From Klenkia marina (lineage in GTDB: Bacteria > Actinomycetota > Actinomycetes > Mycobacteriales > Geodermatophilaceae): a stretch of DNA of 64,000 nucleotides. Shown in pieces: positions 1-8,502 of this stretch (the stretch's first letter is position 1; each line of letters opens with the position of its first letter). The notes under the pieces were generated by a model that was not told the DNA's origin, made no database searches, and saw only the letters and a program-made list of their open reading frames with translations. The stretch is taken from the NCBI RefSeq assembly GCF_900101025.1, contig NZ_FMUH01000009.1, positions 1 to 64,000 of the forward strand, read 5' to 3'. The translations under genes were made by a program, and so were the position numbers.

Positions 1-824
1 GAGATGATCCCGAAGAACGGCAACGCGATGATGTAGACCTCGGGATGGCCGAAGAACCAGAACAGGTGCTGCCACAGCATCGGCCCACCGTTGGCCGCGG
101 AGAACACCAGCGCACCCAGGTGCCGGTCGGCCAGCAACGCCATCAACGCAGCGGTCAGGATCGGGAACGCCAGCAGGATCAAGATGCTGGTGACCAGCGA
201 GGACCAGGCGAAGATCGACATCCGGAACATCGTCATCCCCGGCGCCCGCAGGCACACGATCGTGGCGATGAAGTTGACCCCACCCAGGATCGTGCCCAGC
301 CCCGACACCGCCAGCCCGGCGATCCACAGGTCCCCACCGGCCCCGGGGGAGTTCGTCACGTCCGACAGCGGGGAGTAGGCATACCAGCCGAAGTCTGCGG
401 CGCCACCGGGGGTGGCAAATCCCGAGATCATGATCAGGCCGCCGAACAGGAACAGCCAGTAGGAGAAGGCGTTCAGCCGCGGGAACGCCACATCCGGGGC
501 ACCCAGCTGCAACGGCAGGATCAGGTTCGCGAACGCGAAGAACAACGGCGTCGCAAAGAACAGCAACATCACCGTGCCGTGCATGGTGAACAACTGGTTG
601 TACTGCTCGTTGGACAGGTATTGCAGGCCGGGCTGGGCGAGCTCGCCGCGCATGAGCATGGCCATCAGGCCACCCACCACGAACCAGGTGAACGAGGTGG
701 CCAGGTACATCAGGCCGATGGTCTTATGGTCGGTGGTGCGCAGCAGCAGTGAGAGCCGGGAGCCCTTGCCAGCTGCCATGGGAGGGCTGGGGCGGCTCAC
801 GATGGGAGCTGGAGCGATGGTCAC
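1..824 (-). CDS. ctaD: Cytochrome c oxidase subunit I (N-terminal part; gene runs off the left edge)
   Basis: Catalytic subunit of the aa3-type terminal oxidase in the cytoplasmic membrane. About 274 residues are visible. The low-spin haem ligand lies in the helix-II motif MHGTVM (His82). The CuB/Tyr cross-link motif HPEVY (His260-Tyr264) is present just before the window edge, in the usual context [15 protein letters not shown]. The GTG start at 824 is chosen because a purine-rich ribosome site (GAGGAAGAGG) lies directly upstream and the N-terminus RTTDHKTIG sits where expected. The gene is divergent from the blaI-like gene, and an operator-like site lies between them, so expression may be tied to that repressor. 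Family assignment is certain; the C-terminal half is not in view. Confidence 0.95.
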   Translation of the reverse strand, partial: MTIAPAPIVSRPSPPMAAGKGSRLSLLLRTTDHKTIGLMYLATSFTWFVVGGLMAMLMRGELAQPGLQYLSNEQYNQLFTMHGTVMLLFFATPLFFAFANLILPLQLGAPDVAFPRLNAFSYWLFLFGGLIMISGFATPGGAADFGWYAYSPLSDVTNSPGAGGDLWIAGLAVSGLGTILGGVNFIATIVCLRAPGMTMFRMSIFAWSSLVTSILILLAFPILTAALMALLADRHLGALVFSAANGGPMLWQHLFWFFGHPEVYIIALPFFGII

Positions 825-871
825 GGGACCTCTTCCTCGGGCTTGTGGGCCGGCGGTCTGCGGACCACACC

Positions 872-897
872 CTTACCTGCTATCGGACTTAGTAGAT
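872..897 (-). promoter_or_regulatory. Putative BlaI-type operator between ctaD and blaI
   Basis: Read leftward the site contains TCTACTA, then about 8 nt, then AGCAGGTAAGG. The same two blocks recur at 2373-2392, 3674-3696 and 9854-9872, always in a promoter region. It sits about 50 nt upstream of ctaD and 130 nt upstream of blaI, so it could serve both. That BlaI binds it is inferred from its location next to blaI and from the dyad TCTACTA/TAGTAGA character. Confidence 0.45.
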
Positions 898-1028
898 GAT
901 GGCACGGCGACCGGGTGTCGGGTCGACCCACCGTCGGCACGGTCCCGGCACACTGTGTGGAGACCGCTGGATCAGTGGGACCCGGCAGTCCTGCTGCCGT
1001 GGACGACATCGAGCCGAGGAGGACGACG

Positions 1029-1397
1029 GTGGTCAGACCTTTCGGCGACCTGGAAGCCGCGGTCATGCAGGTGCTCTGGGACGGCGACCAGCCGGCCACG
1101 GTGCGCGACGTGCTGGGGCGACTGCAGACACCCAAGCCCCTGGCCTACACGACCGTGATGACCGTGTTGGACAACCTGCACCGCAAGGGCGAGGTCGTCC
1201 GCGAGATGCACGGGCGCGCCTGGAGCTATGCCCCGGTTCGCTCGCGAGCCCAGCACTCGGCGGCCTTGCTGCAGGACGTGTTGCAGCACGCCGGTGATTC
1301 CCAAGCGGTGCTGATGCATTTCGTGGCCGATCTGGGCCCCGATGAGGTCAGCCAGCTCCAGCAGGCCGTGCAGGCCGCTCAACGGTCGACCCCGTGA
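1029..1397 (+). CDS. BlaI/MecI/CopY-family transcriptional repressor
   Basis: A 122-residue winged-helix repressor of the BlaI/MecI/CopY family (Pfam Penicillinase_R). Visible family features are GDLEAAVMQVLW at the N-terminus and the recognition-helix segment YTTVMTVLDNLHRKG. In this family, cleavage or inactivation by a cognate M56 membrane protease lifts repression. The reading frame is open further upstream, but GTG at 1029 has a perfect GAGGAGG 6 nt before it and starts where homologues start. It overlaps the downstream M56 gene by 4 nt (GTGA), the standard arrangement. Four similar operator candidates lie nearby and suggest a local regulon of oxidase, cupredoxin and thiol-redox genes rather than beta-lactam resistance. 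Confidence 0.9.
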   Translation: MVRPFGDLEAAVMQVLWDGDQPATVRDVLGRLQTPKPLAYTTVMTVLDNLHRKGEVVREMHGRAWSYAPVRSRAQHSAALLQDVLQHAGDSQAVLMHFVADLGPDEVSQLQQAVQAAQRSTP

Positions 1398-2353
1398 CCG
1401 CGTCCTGGGTCCTCGTCGGGCTAGGAGTGGCCCTGCTGACCCTGGGCCCGCGGCTTCGGGGGATGGCCTGGATGGACAACTCCCCACGCCTGGGCATCGC
1501 GATGTGGCAGGCGCTGTGCCTGTCGGCGGTGACCGTTCCTGTACTGATCGGGCTGACCCTGCTGATTCCTGCGACTGCTTGGGTCGCCGGCCTGGCAGCG
1601 CTGATGCATGCGTGCGCTCTGAGCCTGCAGCAGGCCTACGGGTTCCACGGCGATGCTCTCGAGCCCACGCTCGGCTTGCTGCTGGTGGGCACGGTCGTGG
1701 CGTGGACGGCCACCCGGTTGGCCTACGACGCGTGGAGCACCCACCGTGAGCGCGATCGGATGCGGAACTCGCTGGCCAAGGTCAGCGCCGCCCACCCGAC
1801 GCTAGGGGTGCACGTCGTGGATTCCCCGGCAGCGGCGGCGTTCTGCATTCCCGGCCGCTCTTCCCGGGTCCTGGTGACCGCTGGCGCCATGGCGGCACTG
1901 AGCCCGGAGGAGCTCGGCGGTGTGCTGGCCCATGAGCGTGCCCATCTCCGGGCTCACCACCACCTGGCGGTGTTCGTGGCCGGGTCGCTGTCCCGCGCTT
2001 TCCCCGGGGTGAGCCTGTTCGCCACCGCGGCGAGCCAGACTGCGCGCTTGGTAGAGCTGGCCGCCGACGACAGCGCCGCACGGACGGTGCCTCGCGTCGT
2101 CGTGGCCTCGGCCATCGTGCGGCTGGCCTCGATGCGGGCACCGAGCCCCGCTCTGGCCATGGCCGATTGCTCGACACCAGGGGTGACGGTCACCCGCGTG
2201 GGTCGCATGCTCAGCCCCGAACACCCGCTGCAGAGCCGCCGCCTGGGCCTGGCGGTCAGTGCGCTAATCCTGGTGCTGAGCACACCGGTCGCCGTGGCCA
2301 TGGCGCCGGCGGCAGCCGCGGCCATCACCCACTTGTGCACCGGGGTCAGCTGA
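1394..2353 (+). CDS. M56-family (BlaR1/MecR1-like) membrane zinc metallopeptidase
   Basis: A 319-residue membrane protein translationally coupled to the BlaI-like repressor. It has about three N-terminal hydrophobic segments (roughly residues 5-20, 38-65 and 95-112). The cytoplasmic protease domain follows, with the zinc motif HERAH and the downstream glutamate motif LVELAADD. A last transmembrane segment lies near residues 285-305. No penicillin-binding sensor domain is present, so the inducer is unknown; copper or redox stress would fit the neighbours. In paired systems this protease inactivates the repressor after sensing a signal. Family call is firm; signal and target are inferred. Confidence 0.88.
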   Translation: MTASWVLVGLGVALLTLGPRLRGMAWMDNSPRLGIAMWQALCLSAVTVPVLIGLTLLIPATAWVAGLAALMHACALSLQQAYGFHGDALEPTLGLLLVGTVVAWTATRLAYDAWSTHRERDRMRNSLAKVSAAHPTLGVHVVDSPAAAAFCIPGRSSRVLVTAGAMAALSPEELGGVLAHERAHLRAHHHLAVFVAGSLSRAFPGVSLFATAASQTARLVELAADDSAARTVPRVVVASAIVRLASMRAPSPALAMADCSTPGVTVTRVGRMLSPEHPLQSRRLGLAVSALILVLSTPVAVAMAPAAAAAITHLCTGVS

Positions 2354-2372
2354 ACCACCAGCTGCACCCTGT

Positions 2373-2392
2373 CCTACTGTGACTAGTAGAAA
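2373..2392. promoter_or_regulatory. Putative BlaI-type operator upstream of the cupredoxin gene
   Basis: CTACT-GTGACT-AGTAG forms a perfect 5-bp-arm dyad, and the reverse strand reads TTTCTACTAG...AGTAGGACAGG, matching the two-block motif at the other three sites. It lies between the end of the M56 gene and the cupredoxin start at 2418, where a promoter would be expected. Confidence 0.45.
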
Positions 2393-2417
2393 CGGAATCG
2401 GTGGACAGGGGTTGGTG

Positions 2418-2876
2418 ATGAGCCGCGTGGTGCTGACCCGAAGGTCCTGGTTGGCTGCGCTCGCGCTGGGTGCGCTGACCCCGGCACTGGGGGCATGCTC
2501 CGGTGGAGCTGACCGCTCGGCAGGCTCGCAGGCCGCCGGACGGACCACCCGAACCGCCGCGGTGAGCACCGCCCCCGATGGCACGCAGGACGTGGTGGTG
2601 ACCGTCGGGGACGACTACGTGTTCCTGCCCGATGCCTTCACGGTGTCCCCTGGTCTGGTGCGCCTGACACTGGTCAGCCAGGCCGCCCAGCTGACGCACA
2701 ACTTCGTGTTCAGCGAGGGTCAAGGGCCTCGAACCATCACCGAGCAGATCCCGATCCTGGCGCCCGGCGACGAGGCGACCATCGAGTTCACGGTCACCGA
2801 TCCGGGCGAGTACGGGTACGAGTGCTCCTTCCATGTGGCCCTGGGCCAGGTCGGCGTGATGACGGTGACTGGATGA
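2418..2876 (+). CDS. Cupredoxin-domain lipoprotein
   Basis: A 152-residue exported copper protein. The N-terminus has a twin-arginine-like segment (TRRSW), a hydrophobic stretch, and a lipobox LGAC (Cys27), so it should be a membrane-anchored lipoprotein. The C-terminal domain has a type 1 copper-site arrangement: His94 in LTHNF, then Cys136 and His139 in YECSFH, with Met148 near the end. Such proteins bind or shuttle copper or electrons outside the membrane. An ATG at 2418 after a GGGG-rich ribosome site is preferred to an upstream GTG that falls inside the operator dyad. Its neighbours (ctaD, lnt, ccsB) suggest a role in oxidase copper supply or copper tolerance. Confidence 0.85.
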   Translation: MSRVVLTRRSWLAALALGALTPALGACSGGADRSAGSQAAGRTTRTAAVSTAPDGTQDVVVTVGDDYVFLPDAFTVSPGLVRLTLVSQAAQLTHNFVFSEGQGPRTITEQIPILAPGDEATIEFTVTDPGEYGYECSFHVALGQVGVMTVTG

Positions 2877-2896
2877 GCGGCGGGAGAACCGGACCG

Positions 2897-3658
2897 TCAG
2901 GCAGGTAGCTCGACCCCGCGTTCGGCGAGCCACAGTGCTGGGTCCAGCCGTGATCCGTTCATGCCACCCTCGTGGACCTCGAAGTGCAGGTGGGGGCCGG
3001 TGGACTGGCCACGGTTGCCCAGCAACGCGATCGGGTCTCCCGCCTCGACGATGTCGCCGGCTTGCACCTGGATGGAGTCCATGTGCCCGTAGACGGTCAC
3101 GTCTCCGTTGTCGTGCTGGATGTAGACAGCCAGTCCGAATCCGCTGGCCGGGCCGGCGCGCAGCACGACCCCATCGGCGGCGGCGACTTCCTGGGTGAGC
3201 ATGGGGGCAGCGAAGTCCAGCCCGTAGTGCCTGGTCCCCCACCGTGGGCCGAAGCTGCTGGTCAGACGCCCCTGGACCGGTAGGACGGCCTGGTTGGCCG
3301 CCTCGGCGCGGGCGGCCCGGGACGCAGCGACCGCCTGCAGCCGGGCGGCTGCTTCCGATTCGCTGATCTGCACCCTGGCCTCGGCCGGCGCTTCCTCGTC
3401 GACGTGCGCCAGAGCATCGGCGACAGCGCTGACGTCCTGGACCCGAGGTGGGGAACCAGCCGCGCCGGCGCCCAGGGTCAGGTTGGCCGCCACGGCGCCG
3501 GCGATGACGGCGACGAGCAGTGCTGCTGCTCGGTTGCCGGTCGGGGGGCGCGGGCCGGTACGCCGGGGGCGACCAGAACCGACCGACCGACGAGAACGAC
3601 GGGGTCGCCGGTCTCCTGCGCTGGACGGTGCGGCCGGATTGGAGTCCCCGATCGCCAT
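2897..3658 (-). CDS. M23-family (LytM-like) peptidoglycan endopeptidase, membrane-anchored
   Basis: A 253-residue protein with a basic proline-rich cytoplasmic tail, one transmembrane helix (about residues 44-65), a short Ala-rich helical linker, and a C-terminal M23 peptidase domain. Zinc-site residues are visible: His144 and Asp148 in HYGLDF, then the HLHFE motif (His222/His224). The family cuts peptide cross-links in cell-wall murein. It is convergent with the cupredoxin gene and divergent from lnt, with an operator-like site between the starts. The reason for a wall hydrolase in a metal island is unclear; it may help insert exported proteins or large complexes. Confidence 0.88.
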   Translation of the reverse strand: MAIGDSNPAAPSSAGDRRPRRSRRSVGSGRPRRTGPRPPTGNRAAALLVAVIAGAVAANLTLGAGAAGSPPRVQDVSAVADALAHVDEEAPAEARVQISESEAAARLQAVAASRAARAEAANQAVLPVQGRLTSSFGPRWGTRHYGLDFAAPMLTQEVAAADGVVLRAGPASGFGLAVYIQHDNGDVTVYGHMDSIQVQAGDIVEAGDPIALLGNRGQSTGPHLHFEVHEGGMNGSRLDPALWLAERGVELPA

Positions 3659-3673
3659 CCCGGCCCTCCCACC

Positions 3674-3696
3674 TTCTATCTACGATGTAGGTTAGG
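3674..3696. promoter_or_regulatory. Putative BlaI-type operator between M23 peptidase and lnt
   Basis: Contains CTAC-GAT-GTAG, an exact dyad, followed by GTTAGG. The block TCTAC-ATG-AGGTTAGG matches the site at 9854-9872 in 16 of 19 positions when aligned by eye. It lies 16 nt upstream of the M23 start and about 60 nt upstream of lnt, so it may act on both divergent units. Confidence 0.5.
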
Positions 3697-3757
3697 AGAC
3701 TAGGGGCGTTGGCGGCCCAAGACGAGCACCTGCGGCTCGACACGCCACGAGACGGGG

Positions 3758-5488
3758 GTGCTGGTGGCCATGCCGACGGTCCCGGGCGTATCCGCGGCCC
3801 ACACAAGGTCTCCTGGGCACCCGCGCGCTGCCCGGGGAAGGTGGCGCGGTACGTCGACGAGTCGCCTCTGGGCGTCAGCCGCGCCTGTGGTGCTGGCCGC
3901 CGCCGGCGGGGCACTGCTGTGGTTGGCCTTCCCCTCGTGGAACTTGTGGCCGCTGGCGGTGGTCGGGCCGGCATTGCTGTCCTTGGCGTGTCACGGGCGA
4001 TCGCTGATCCGGGCCTCGGCTCTGGGCGGGGTGTTCGGGCTGACGTTCATGCTGCCGCTGCTGAGCTGGTCGGGGATCTTCGTCGGCAGCTGGCCCTGGA
4101 TCGCGCTGTCGGTGTCCCAGGCGGTCTTCTACGCCGTCTTGGCGGCGGGGCTGGCCGCGGTGGGCAGCCTGCGGGCCGCCCCGCTGTGGTCGGCGGCGTT
4201 GTGGGTGGCCATGGAGGCCGGCCGGTCCCGGTGGCCGTTCGGTGGGCTGCCGTGGGGGCGGCTGGGGTTCAGCCAGGCCGACTCTCCCTTGGCGCAGCTG
4301 GCGGCTTTCGGTGGTGTGCCGCTGACCAGCTTCGCCGTCGCGGTCACCGGTTCACTGCTGGCCTCGGTCATCCTCCAGCGCCGGCGACCCCGTTGCGTTC
4401 CCGACGTCTCGGTGTGGCCGCGGGGAGGGCGAAGCGCCGTCCTGGCGACCCTGCCGTGGCTGGTGAGCACCCCCCTGTGGGCGGTGGCCGTCCTGCACGA
4501 CCCGGCTTCGGGGGTCCGGCCGCAGGCCTCCTCGGTGGGCGTCGCGGTGATCCAGGGCAATGTCCCGCGGGCGGGGCTGGACTTCAATGCCCAACGTCGC
4601 GCCGTGCTGGACAACCACGTGCGGGCCACCGTGGACCTGGCGGCAGAGGTAGCGGCCGGACGGCAACCGGCCCCCCAGCTGGTGATCTGGCCGGAGAACA
4701 GCTCCGACATCGACCCCCTGGTCAACCCCGATGCCCGAGCCGAGATCGACCGGGCCGCCCAGGCGATCGGGGTGCCCATCCTCATCGGCGCCGTCCTGGA
4801 GGGCCCTGGCATCTTCCTGACCAACGCCGGCATCGTGTGGGACCCGGCCACCGGAGCTGGCCAGCAGTACGCCAAGCGACACCCGGTGCCCTTCGGTGAG
4901 TACATGCCGGCCCGGTCGTTCTTCCGGTTCTTCAGCGACCAGGTGGACTTGCTGCGCAGGGACTTCACCGCCGGTCAGGACCCTGGCGTGCTGGACGTGG
5001 GAGGCGTGACCGTCGGCGACGTCATCTGCTTCGAGGTGGCCTACGACGGGCTGGTCGCCGATGTGGTCCGCGGTGGCGCGGAGCTGATCGTGGTGCAGAC
5101 CAACAACGCGACGTTCGGCTACACCGACGAGAGCCCACAGCAGTTGGCCATGGGCCGCCTGCGCGCCATCGAGTTCGACCGGACGGTCGTGGTGTCGGCA
5201 ACCAGCGGTCTGTCGGCGGTCATCGACGCTGACGGGTCGGTTCGTGCCCGCTCGGACCTCTTCACCTCCTGGACGTTCAACGACACCGTCGCCCTGGGCG
5301 GCGGAACCACACTGGCCACCCGCGTGGGTGCGGTGCCCGAGTACGTCCTCAGCGCCCTGGGCGTGGGGGCTGTGGCGTGGTCGTTGGTTATTCGCCGCCG
5401 GCCAGCTGCTGCGCCCCCTCCGCCCCCGCCCCTCACGTCCTCGGTGAAGGCCGCGGGCACCGTTCCCCAGGAGATGACCGACCTGTGA
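3758..5488 (+). CDS. lnt: Apolipoprotein N-acyltransferase
   Basis: Transfers a third acyl chain to the N-terminal cysteine of lipoproteins in the cytoplasmic membrane. 576 residues, a normal length. The N-terminal half is a multi-helix membrane domain and the C-terminal half is a nitrilase-fold domain. The catalytic triad is visible: Glu313 (WPENSS), Lys373 (KRHPVPFGEY) and Cys424 (DVICFEVAY). The start is either GTG 3758 or ATG 3770. It overlaps ccsB by 4 nt. Its position suits the exported lipoproteins encoded nearby (cupredoxin, TlpA-like, DUF305), and lspA lies 8 kb downstream. Whether this copy duplicates a chromosomal lnt cannot be seen here. Confidence 0.92.
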   Translation: MLVAMPTVPGVSAAHTRSPGHPRAARGRWRGTSTSRLWASAAPVVLAAAGGALLWLAFPSWNLWPLAVVGPALLSLACHGRSLIRASALGGVFGLTFMLPLLSWSGIFVGSWPWIALSVSQAVFYAVLAAGLAAVGSLRAAPLWSAALWVAMEAGRSRWPFGGLPWGRLGFSQADSPLAQLAAFGGVPLTSFAVAVTGSLLASVILQRRRPRCVPDVSVWPRGGRSAVLATLPWLVSTPLWAVAVLHDPASGVRPQASSVGVAVIQGNVPRAGLDFNAQRRAVLDNHVRATVDLAAEVAAGRQPAPQLVIWPENSSDIDPLVNPDARAEIDRAAQAIGVPILIGAVLEGPGIFLTNAGIVWDPATGAGQQYAKRHPVPFGEYMPARSFFRFFSDQVDLLRRDFTAGQDPGVLDVGGVTVGDVICFEVAYDGLVADVVRGGAELIVVQTNNATFGYTDESPQQLAMGRLRAIEFDRTVVVSATSGLSAVIDADGSVRARSDLFTSWTFNDTVALGGGTTLATRVGAVPEYVLSALGVGAVAWSLVIRRRPAAAPPPPPPLTSSVKAAGTVPQEMTDL

Positions 5489-6594
5489 CCCCCGACGTCC
5501 TGGCTCAACTGTCCGATCGGCTGTTCACCACCGCAGTGGTGGCCTACGCCGTGGCCGCACTGGCTTTCGCCGCCGAGCTGGCGTTCGGCCATCGCCGGGC
5601 CGCGACTGAGGTGGAGGCAGTACCTGCGCGCTCGGCGGCACCGGTGGGGGTGGGGGTGGCTGCCGCAGCGCCGGCACCGGGCCACGGTGCATTCGGCGAC
5701 GGCGACCGGGATGACCGTGGCGCCCATGGTGGCCCTAGCGATGCTGAGCCTGGCCATGATGACCCTGGCCAGGGTGGCGCTGGCCATGGTGGCACTGACG
5801 AGCGTCCCCAGCCAGCGGCCGCCTCCGTCCCACGGCATCGACGGTGGGCGTGGAGCAGTCTGGGGTTGGCGCTGAGCGCGCTGGGTGCGGTGCTGCAGAT
5901 CGGGGTGCTGGGGCTGCGCGGGTTCGGGACCGGTCGTGCCCCCTGGGGCAACATGTACGAGTTCGGCACCGCGGCAGTGCTGATCGGGGTGCTGGCCTAC
6001 CTGGTGACAGCGCTGCGGGTACCGGTGATGCGCCACATCGGCTTGTTCGTCATCGGACCGGTGATGGTCAGCCTGGTGCTCATCGGCTTCTTCCTGTACG
6101 CCGAGGCCGGGCCGCTGATCGCTGCGCTGCGATCGGACTGGCTGGTCGTGCACGTCTCGGCGGCCATCTTGTCCTTCGGGGTCTTCCTGGTCAGCGCGAC
6201 CTCCAGTGCGCTGTTCTTGGTGCAGCGCCGACGCGAGAGCCGGCCGCCGCGGCCAGAGCCGGGGCTGTGGGACCGGATGCCCTCGGCGGTGGCGCTGGAC
6301 CGCGTCGCCCACCGCGCCGCGGTGTTCGCCTTCCCCATCTGGACGTTCGCCGTCGTCGCTGGGGCCATCTGGGCCGAGAGTGCGTGGGGGCGGTTCTGGG
6401 GGTGGGACCCCAAGGAGACCTGGGCGTTCATCTCCTGGGTGGCCTACGCGGCCTACCTGCATGCTCGGAGCACCGCTGGGTGGCGGGGAGCTCCTGCGGC
6501 GTGGATCAACCTGGTCGGCTTCGGTTCCCTGGTGTTCAACCTGCTCTTCGTGAACCTGGTCTCCACCGGTCTGCACTCCTACGGCGGTGTGTGA
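5485..6594 (+). CDS. ccsB: Cytochrome c biogenesis protein CcsB/CcsA (ResC-like haem handling protein)
   Basis: A 369-residue polytopic membrane protein of the haem-handling family. The hallmark tryptophan-rich motif WGWDPKETWAFISW is present near residues 300-315, and the conserved histidines of the family are scattered in the helices. Residues about 45-115 form an unusual Gly/Asp/His-rich linker. In system II cytochrome c maturation, this protein works with a ResB partner to present haem to CXXCH apocytochromes. No ResB gene is visible here. The GTG start at 5485 is chosen because it overlaps the lnt stop (GTGA) and follows CAGGAGA. The thiol-reduction partners CcdA and TlpA are encoded just downstream on the other strand. 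Confidence 0.9.
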   Translation: MTPDVLAQLSDRLFTTAVVAYAVAALAFAAELAFGHRRAATEVEAVPARSAAPVGVGVAAAAPAPGHGAFGDGDRDDRGAHGGPSDAEPGHDDPGQGGAGHGGTDERPQPAAASVPRHRRWAWSSLGLALSALGAVLQIGVLGLRGFGTGRAPWGNMYEFGTAAVLIGVLAYLVTALRVPVMRHIGLFVIGPVMVSLVLIGFFLYAEAGPLIAALRSDWLVVHVSAAILSFGVFLVSATSSALFLVQRRRESRPPRPEPGLWDRMPSAVALDRVAHRAAVFAFPIWTFAVVAGAIWAESAWGRFWGWDPKETWAFISWVAYAAYLHARSTAGWRGAPAAWINLVGFGSLVFNLLFVNLVSTGLHSYGGV

Positions 6595-7051
6595 GACCGA
6601 CGGCGTCCCTGGCCGGCGCCGGCTGCATCCACGGCGCCTGGTTCGGGGTGCCGTCGCTGCCGGTGTGCTGGTCGCGGTGGGTGCCGTGGTGGCGCTGGCG
6701 GTGGTCGATTCCCACCCGGTGGCACCCCTGGGGCCCGGCGGAGGGCCGGCCGCGGGGGTGCCGGGCGGGTGGTCGGTCGGCTACGTGGTGGGGTGGTCGA
6801 TCGCCGGTGTCGGGGCCGCCTTCGCGGTGGGCGTGGCGCTGCTGGCACGACGGTGGTGGCACCGCCGGCGGGAGCAGCAGGTGCGGCAGCTGCGGCGCTC
6901 GCCCATCGCACCGCCGGCGCCGCTGACGACCACCGCGTTGCACCTGGTACCGGGATGCGACATGGACACCGACCTCGATGAGGACGCGGCTGTCAGACGA
7001 CCGAGGTCCCCAGGCCGGTCGTGGCCAGCCACGCACGGGCCCAGATCATGA
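6587..7051 (+). CDS. Hypothetical two-TM membrane protein
   Basis: 154 residues with a GTG start 8 nt inside the end of ccsB, so probably cotranslated with it. Two hydrophobic helices are visible (about residues 18-41 and 63-86), each followed by basic residues. The C-terminal tail is polar and contains a short Asp/Glu-rich patch. The last 59 nt overlap the 3' end of ccdA on the other strand, so the true stop region is slightly doubtful. No family was recognised. Its operon position suggests a part in cytochrome c or oxidase biogenesis, but this is inference. Confidence 0.6.
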   Translation: MCETDGVPGRRRLHPRRLVRGAVAAGVLVAVGAVVALAVVDSHPVAPLGPGGGPAAGVPGGWSVGYVVGWSIAGVGAAFAVGVALLARRWWHRRREQQVRQLRRSPIAPPAPLTTTALHLVPGCDMDTDLDEDAAVRRPRSPGRSWPATHGPRS

Positions 7052-7874
7052 TCGCGTCCCAGGAGCCGGTCACCATCAGCAGGCCGAGAACGATGAGAAC
7101 TGCTCCGCCCACCCGGGTGACGGTGCGGGCATGGGTGCGGGCGAACCGGGACAGGGTCAGTGCCCGGCGTGCGCCGCTGGCGATGAACAGGAACGGCATG
7201 CCCAGGCCTAGGCAGTAGGCCAGGGCCAAGATCGCGCCGCGGGTGGCCGATGCCTCGCTGTAGGCCAGCGCGTTGACCGCCGACAGTGTCGGCCCCAAGC
7301 ACGGTGTCCAGCCCAGACCGAACACCATGCCCAGCAGCGGGGCGCCCGCAAGGCCCGCGGGCGGGCGGCGCTGCACTCGTCGCTCGCGCTGCAGCCAGCT
7401 CAGTCCACCCAGGAATGCCAGCCCCATGAGGATCGTGACCACGCCCATGGCGCGGGTGATGACCGGGGCCCATTCCAGCAGCAGGCGCCCCAGGCCCCCG
7501 AAGGCGGCACCGAAGGACATGAACACGACGGTGAAGCCGGCGACGAACAATGCGGCGCCGGTGAGGACTCGCCCCCTGCCCGGGCTGATCGGAGACCGGG
7601 GGCGGTGTCGTGGTGGTGCGACCTGGGCCACCGGGCTTCCCGCCGGCTGCGCCGGGGCCGCGGCCGCTGCCCGGTGCCCGGGATCGGTGGCCGCGGTGGC
7701 GTGGGTGCCACTGAGCCCGGCCACGTAGCCCAGGTAGCCCGGCACCAGGGGCAGCACGCACGGTGAGGCGAAGCTGATCACCCCGACGAGGGCCGCGACG
7801 GCCACGGCGACGACCAGTGAGCCGTCGGTGACCAGGTCGGCGAACACCGCACCGATGTCAGTCATCGGGGGCAC
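6993..7874 (-). CDS. ccdA: CcdA-type thiol-disulfide interchange membrane protein
   Basis: A six-helix DsbD/CcdA-family protein (293 residues from GTG 7874; an ATG follows at 7865). It moves reducing equivalents from cytoplasmic thioredoxin across the membrane. The two redox cysteines are in FASPCVLPLVPGY (near residue 39) and GWTPCLGPT (near residue 190). An inserted Ala/Pro/Arg-rich loop of about 40 residues sits between helices 1 and 2, longer than usual. It overlaps the 3' end of the TlpA-like gene, its natural electron acceptor, and is the last gene of the leftward dsbA-vkor-tlpA-ccdA operon. Confidence 0.92.
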   Translation of the reverse strand: MPPMTDIGAVFADLVTDGSLVVAVAVAALVGVISFASPCVLPLVPGYLGYVAGLSGTHATAATDPGHRAAAAAPAQPAGSPVAQVAPPRHRPRSPISPGRGRVLTGAALFVAGFTVVFMSFGAAFGGLGRLLLEWAPVITRAMGVVTILMGLAFLGGLSWLQRERRVQRRPPAGLAGAPLLGMVFGLGWTPCLGPTLSAVNALAYSEASATRGAILALAYCLGLGMPFLFIASGARRALTLSRFARTHARTVTRVGGAVLIVLGLLMVTGSWDAIMIWARAWLATTGLGTSVV

Positions 7875-8502
7875 TCGGGGTGGGGGTGGTTGGCGGAGCT
7901 TCCTCGAGCAGTTGCTGCAGGATCGCGCGCAGGTCTTCCTCGGTGACCGCGGACACGTAGACCCCGGCCACCCTGTTGTCCCGGTCGATGAGGATCGTGG
8001 TCGGGACGACGTTGGCGGGAAAGCCGCGGAAGGCCAGAGCTACTTCCCCGGAGGGGTCGAACAGCGAGGGGTAGGTGATGGCGAAGTCGGTGACGAAGGC
8101 CTGGGCGAGCTGGCGCTGGTCGCGGACGGCGACCCCCAGGAAGGCCACGCCGGCCTCGGCGACATCGGCGGAGACGGTCTGGAACTCCGGGGACTCGACT
8201 CGGCACGGGGCGCACCACGATCCCCAGAAGTTCAGCACCACGATGTCCCCGGCCACCGACGCCGAGGTGAAGTCGGTGCCATCGAGCAGTTCACCGGCGT
8301 AGGCCGGTGCGGTCTGCCGGGACTCGGCGGGGATAACCGCCCCTGCAGGGGTGGCGGCGGTGAAGTCGAAGTCACCACCTCCCCCGGCGCTAGAGGTATC
8401 GGTGTCGGTGGAGCACCCCGCCATCGCCACTACGGCGAGGGCTGCCGCTGCTGCCCTCAGCGCGGTACGGCGGGTCCAGCTGCGTGCACCGGGCTCAGCC
8501 AA
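7858..8502 (-). CDS. TlpA/ResA-like thioredoxin lipoprotein
   Basis: A 214-residue exported thiol reductase. The N-terminus has RR-containing Tat-like residues, a hydrophobic stretch and a lipobox MAGC (Cys30). The thioredoxin domain carries WCAPC (Cys97/Cys100) and the cis-proline region VVPTT. ResA/TlpA proteins reduce apocytochrome c haem-binding cysteines, or copper-site cysteines of oxidase subunit II. It overlaps vkor by 8 nt upstream and ccdA downstream, which indicates a single operon with CcdA as its reductant. Confidence 0.9.
   Translation of the reverse strand: MAEPGARSWTRRTALRAAAAALAVVAMAGCSTDTDTSSAGGGGDFDFTAATPAGAVIPAESRQTAPAYAGELLDGTDFTSASVAGDIVVLNFWGSWCAPCRVESPEFQTVSADVAEAGVAFLGVAVRDQRQLAQAFVTDFAITYPSLFDPSGEVALAFRGFPANVVPTTILIDRDNRVAGVYVSAVTEEDLRAILQQLLEEAPPTTPTPSAPDD

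Noticed and set aside
1029-2353. Beta-lactam resistance interpretation of the BlaI/M56 pair
   Set aside because: No penicillin-binding sensor domain in the M56 protein and no beta-lactamase gene nearby; neighbours are copper, haem and thiol-redox genes.
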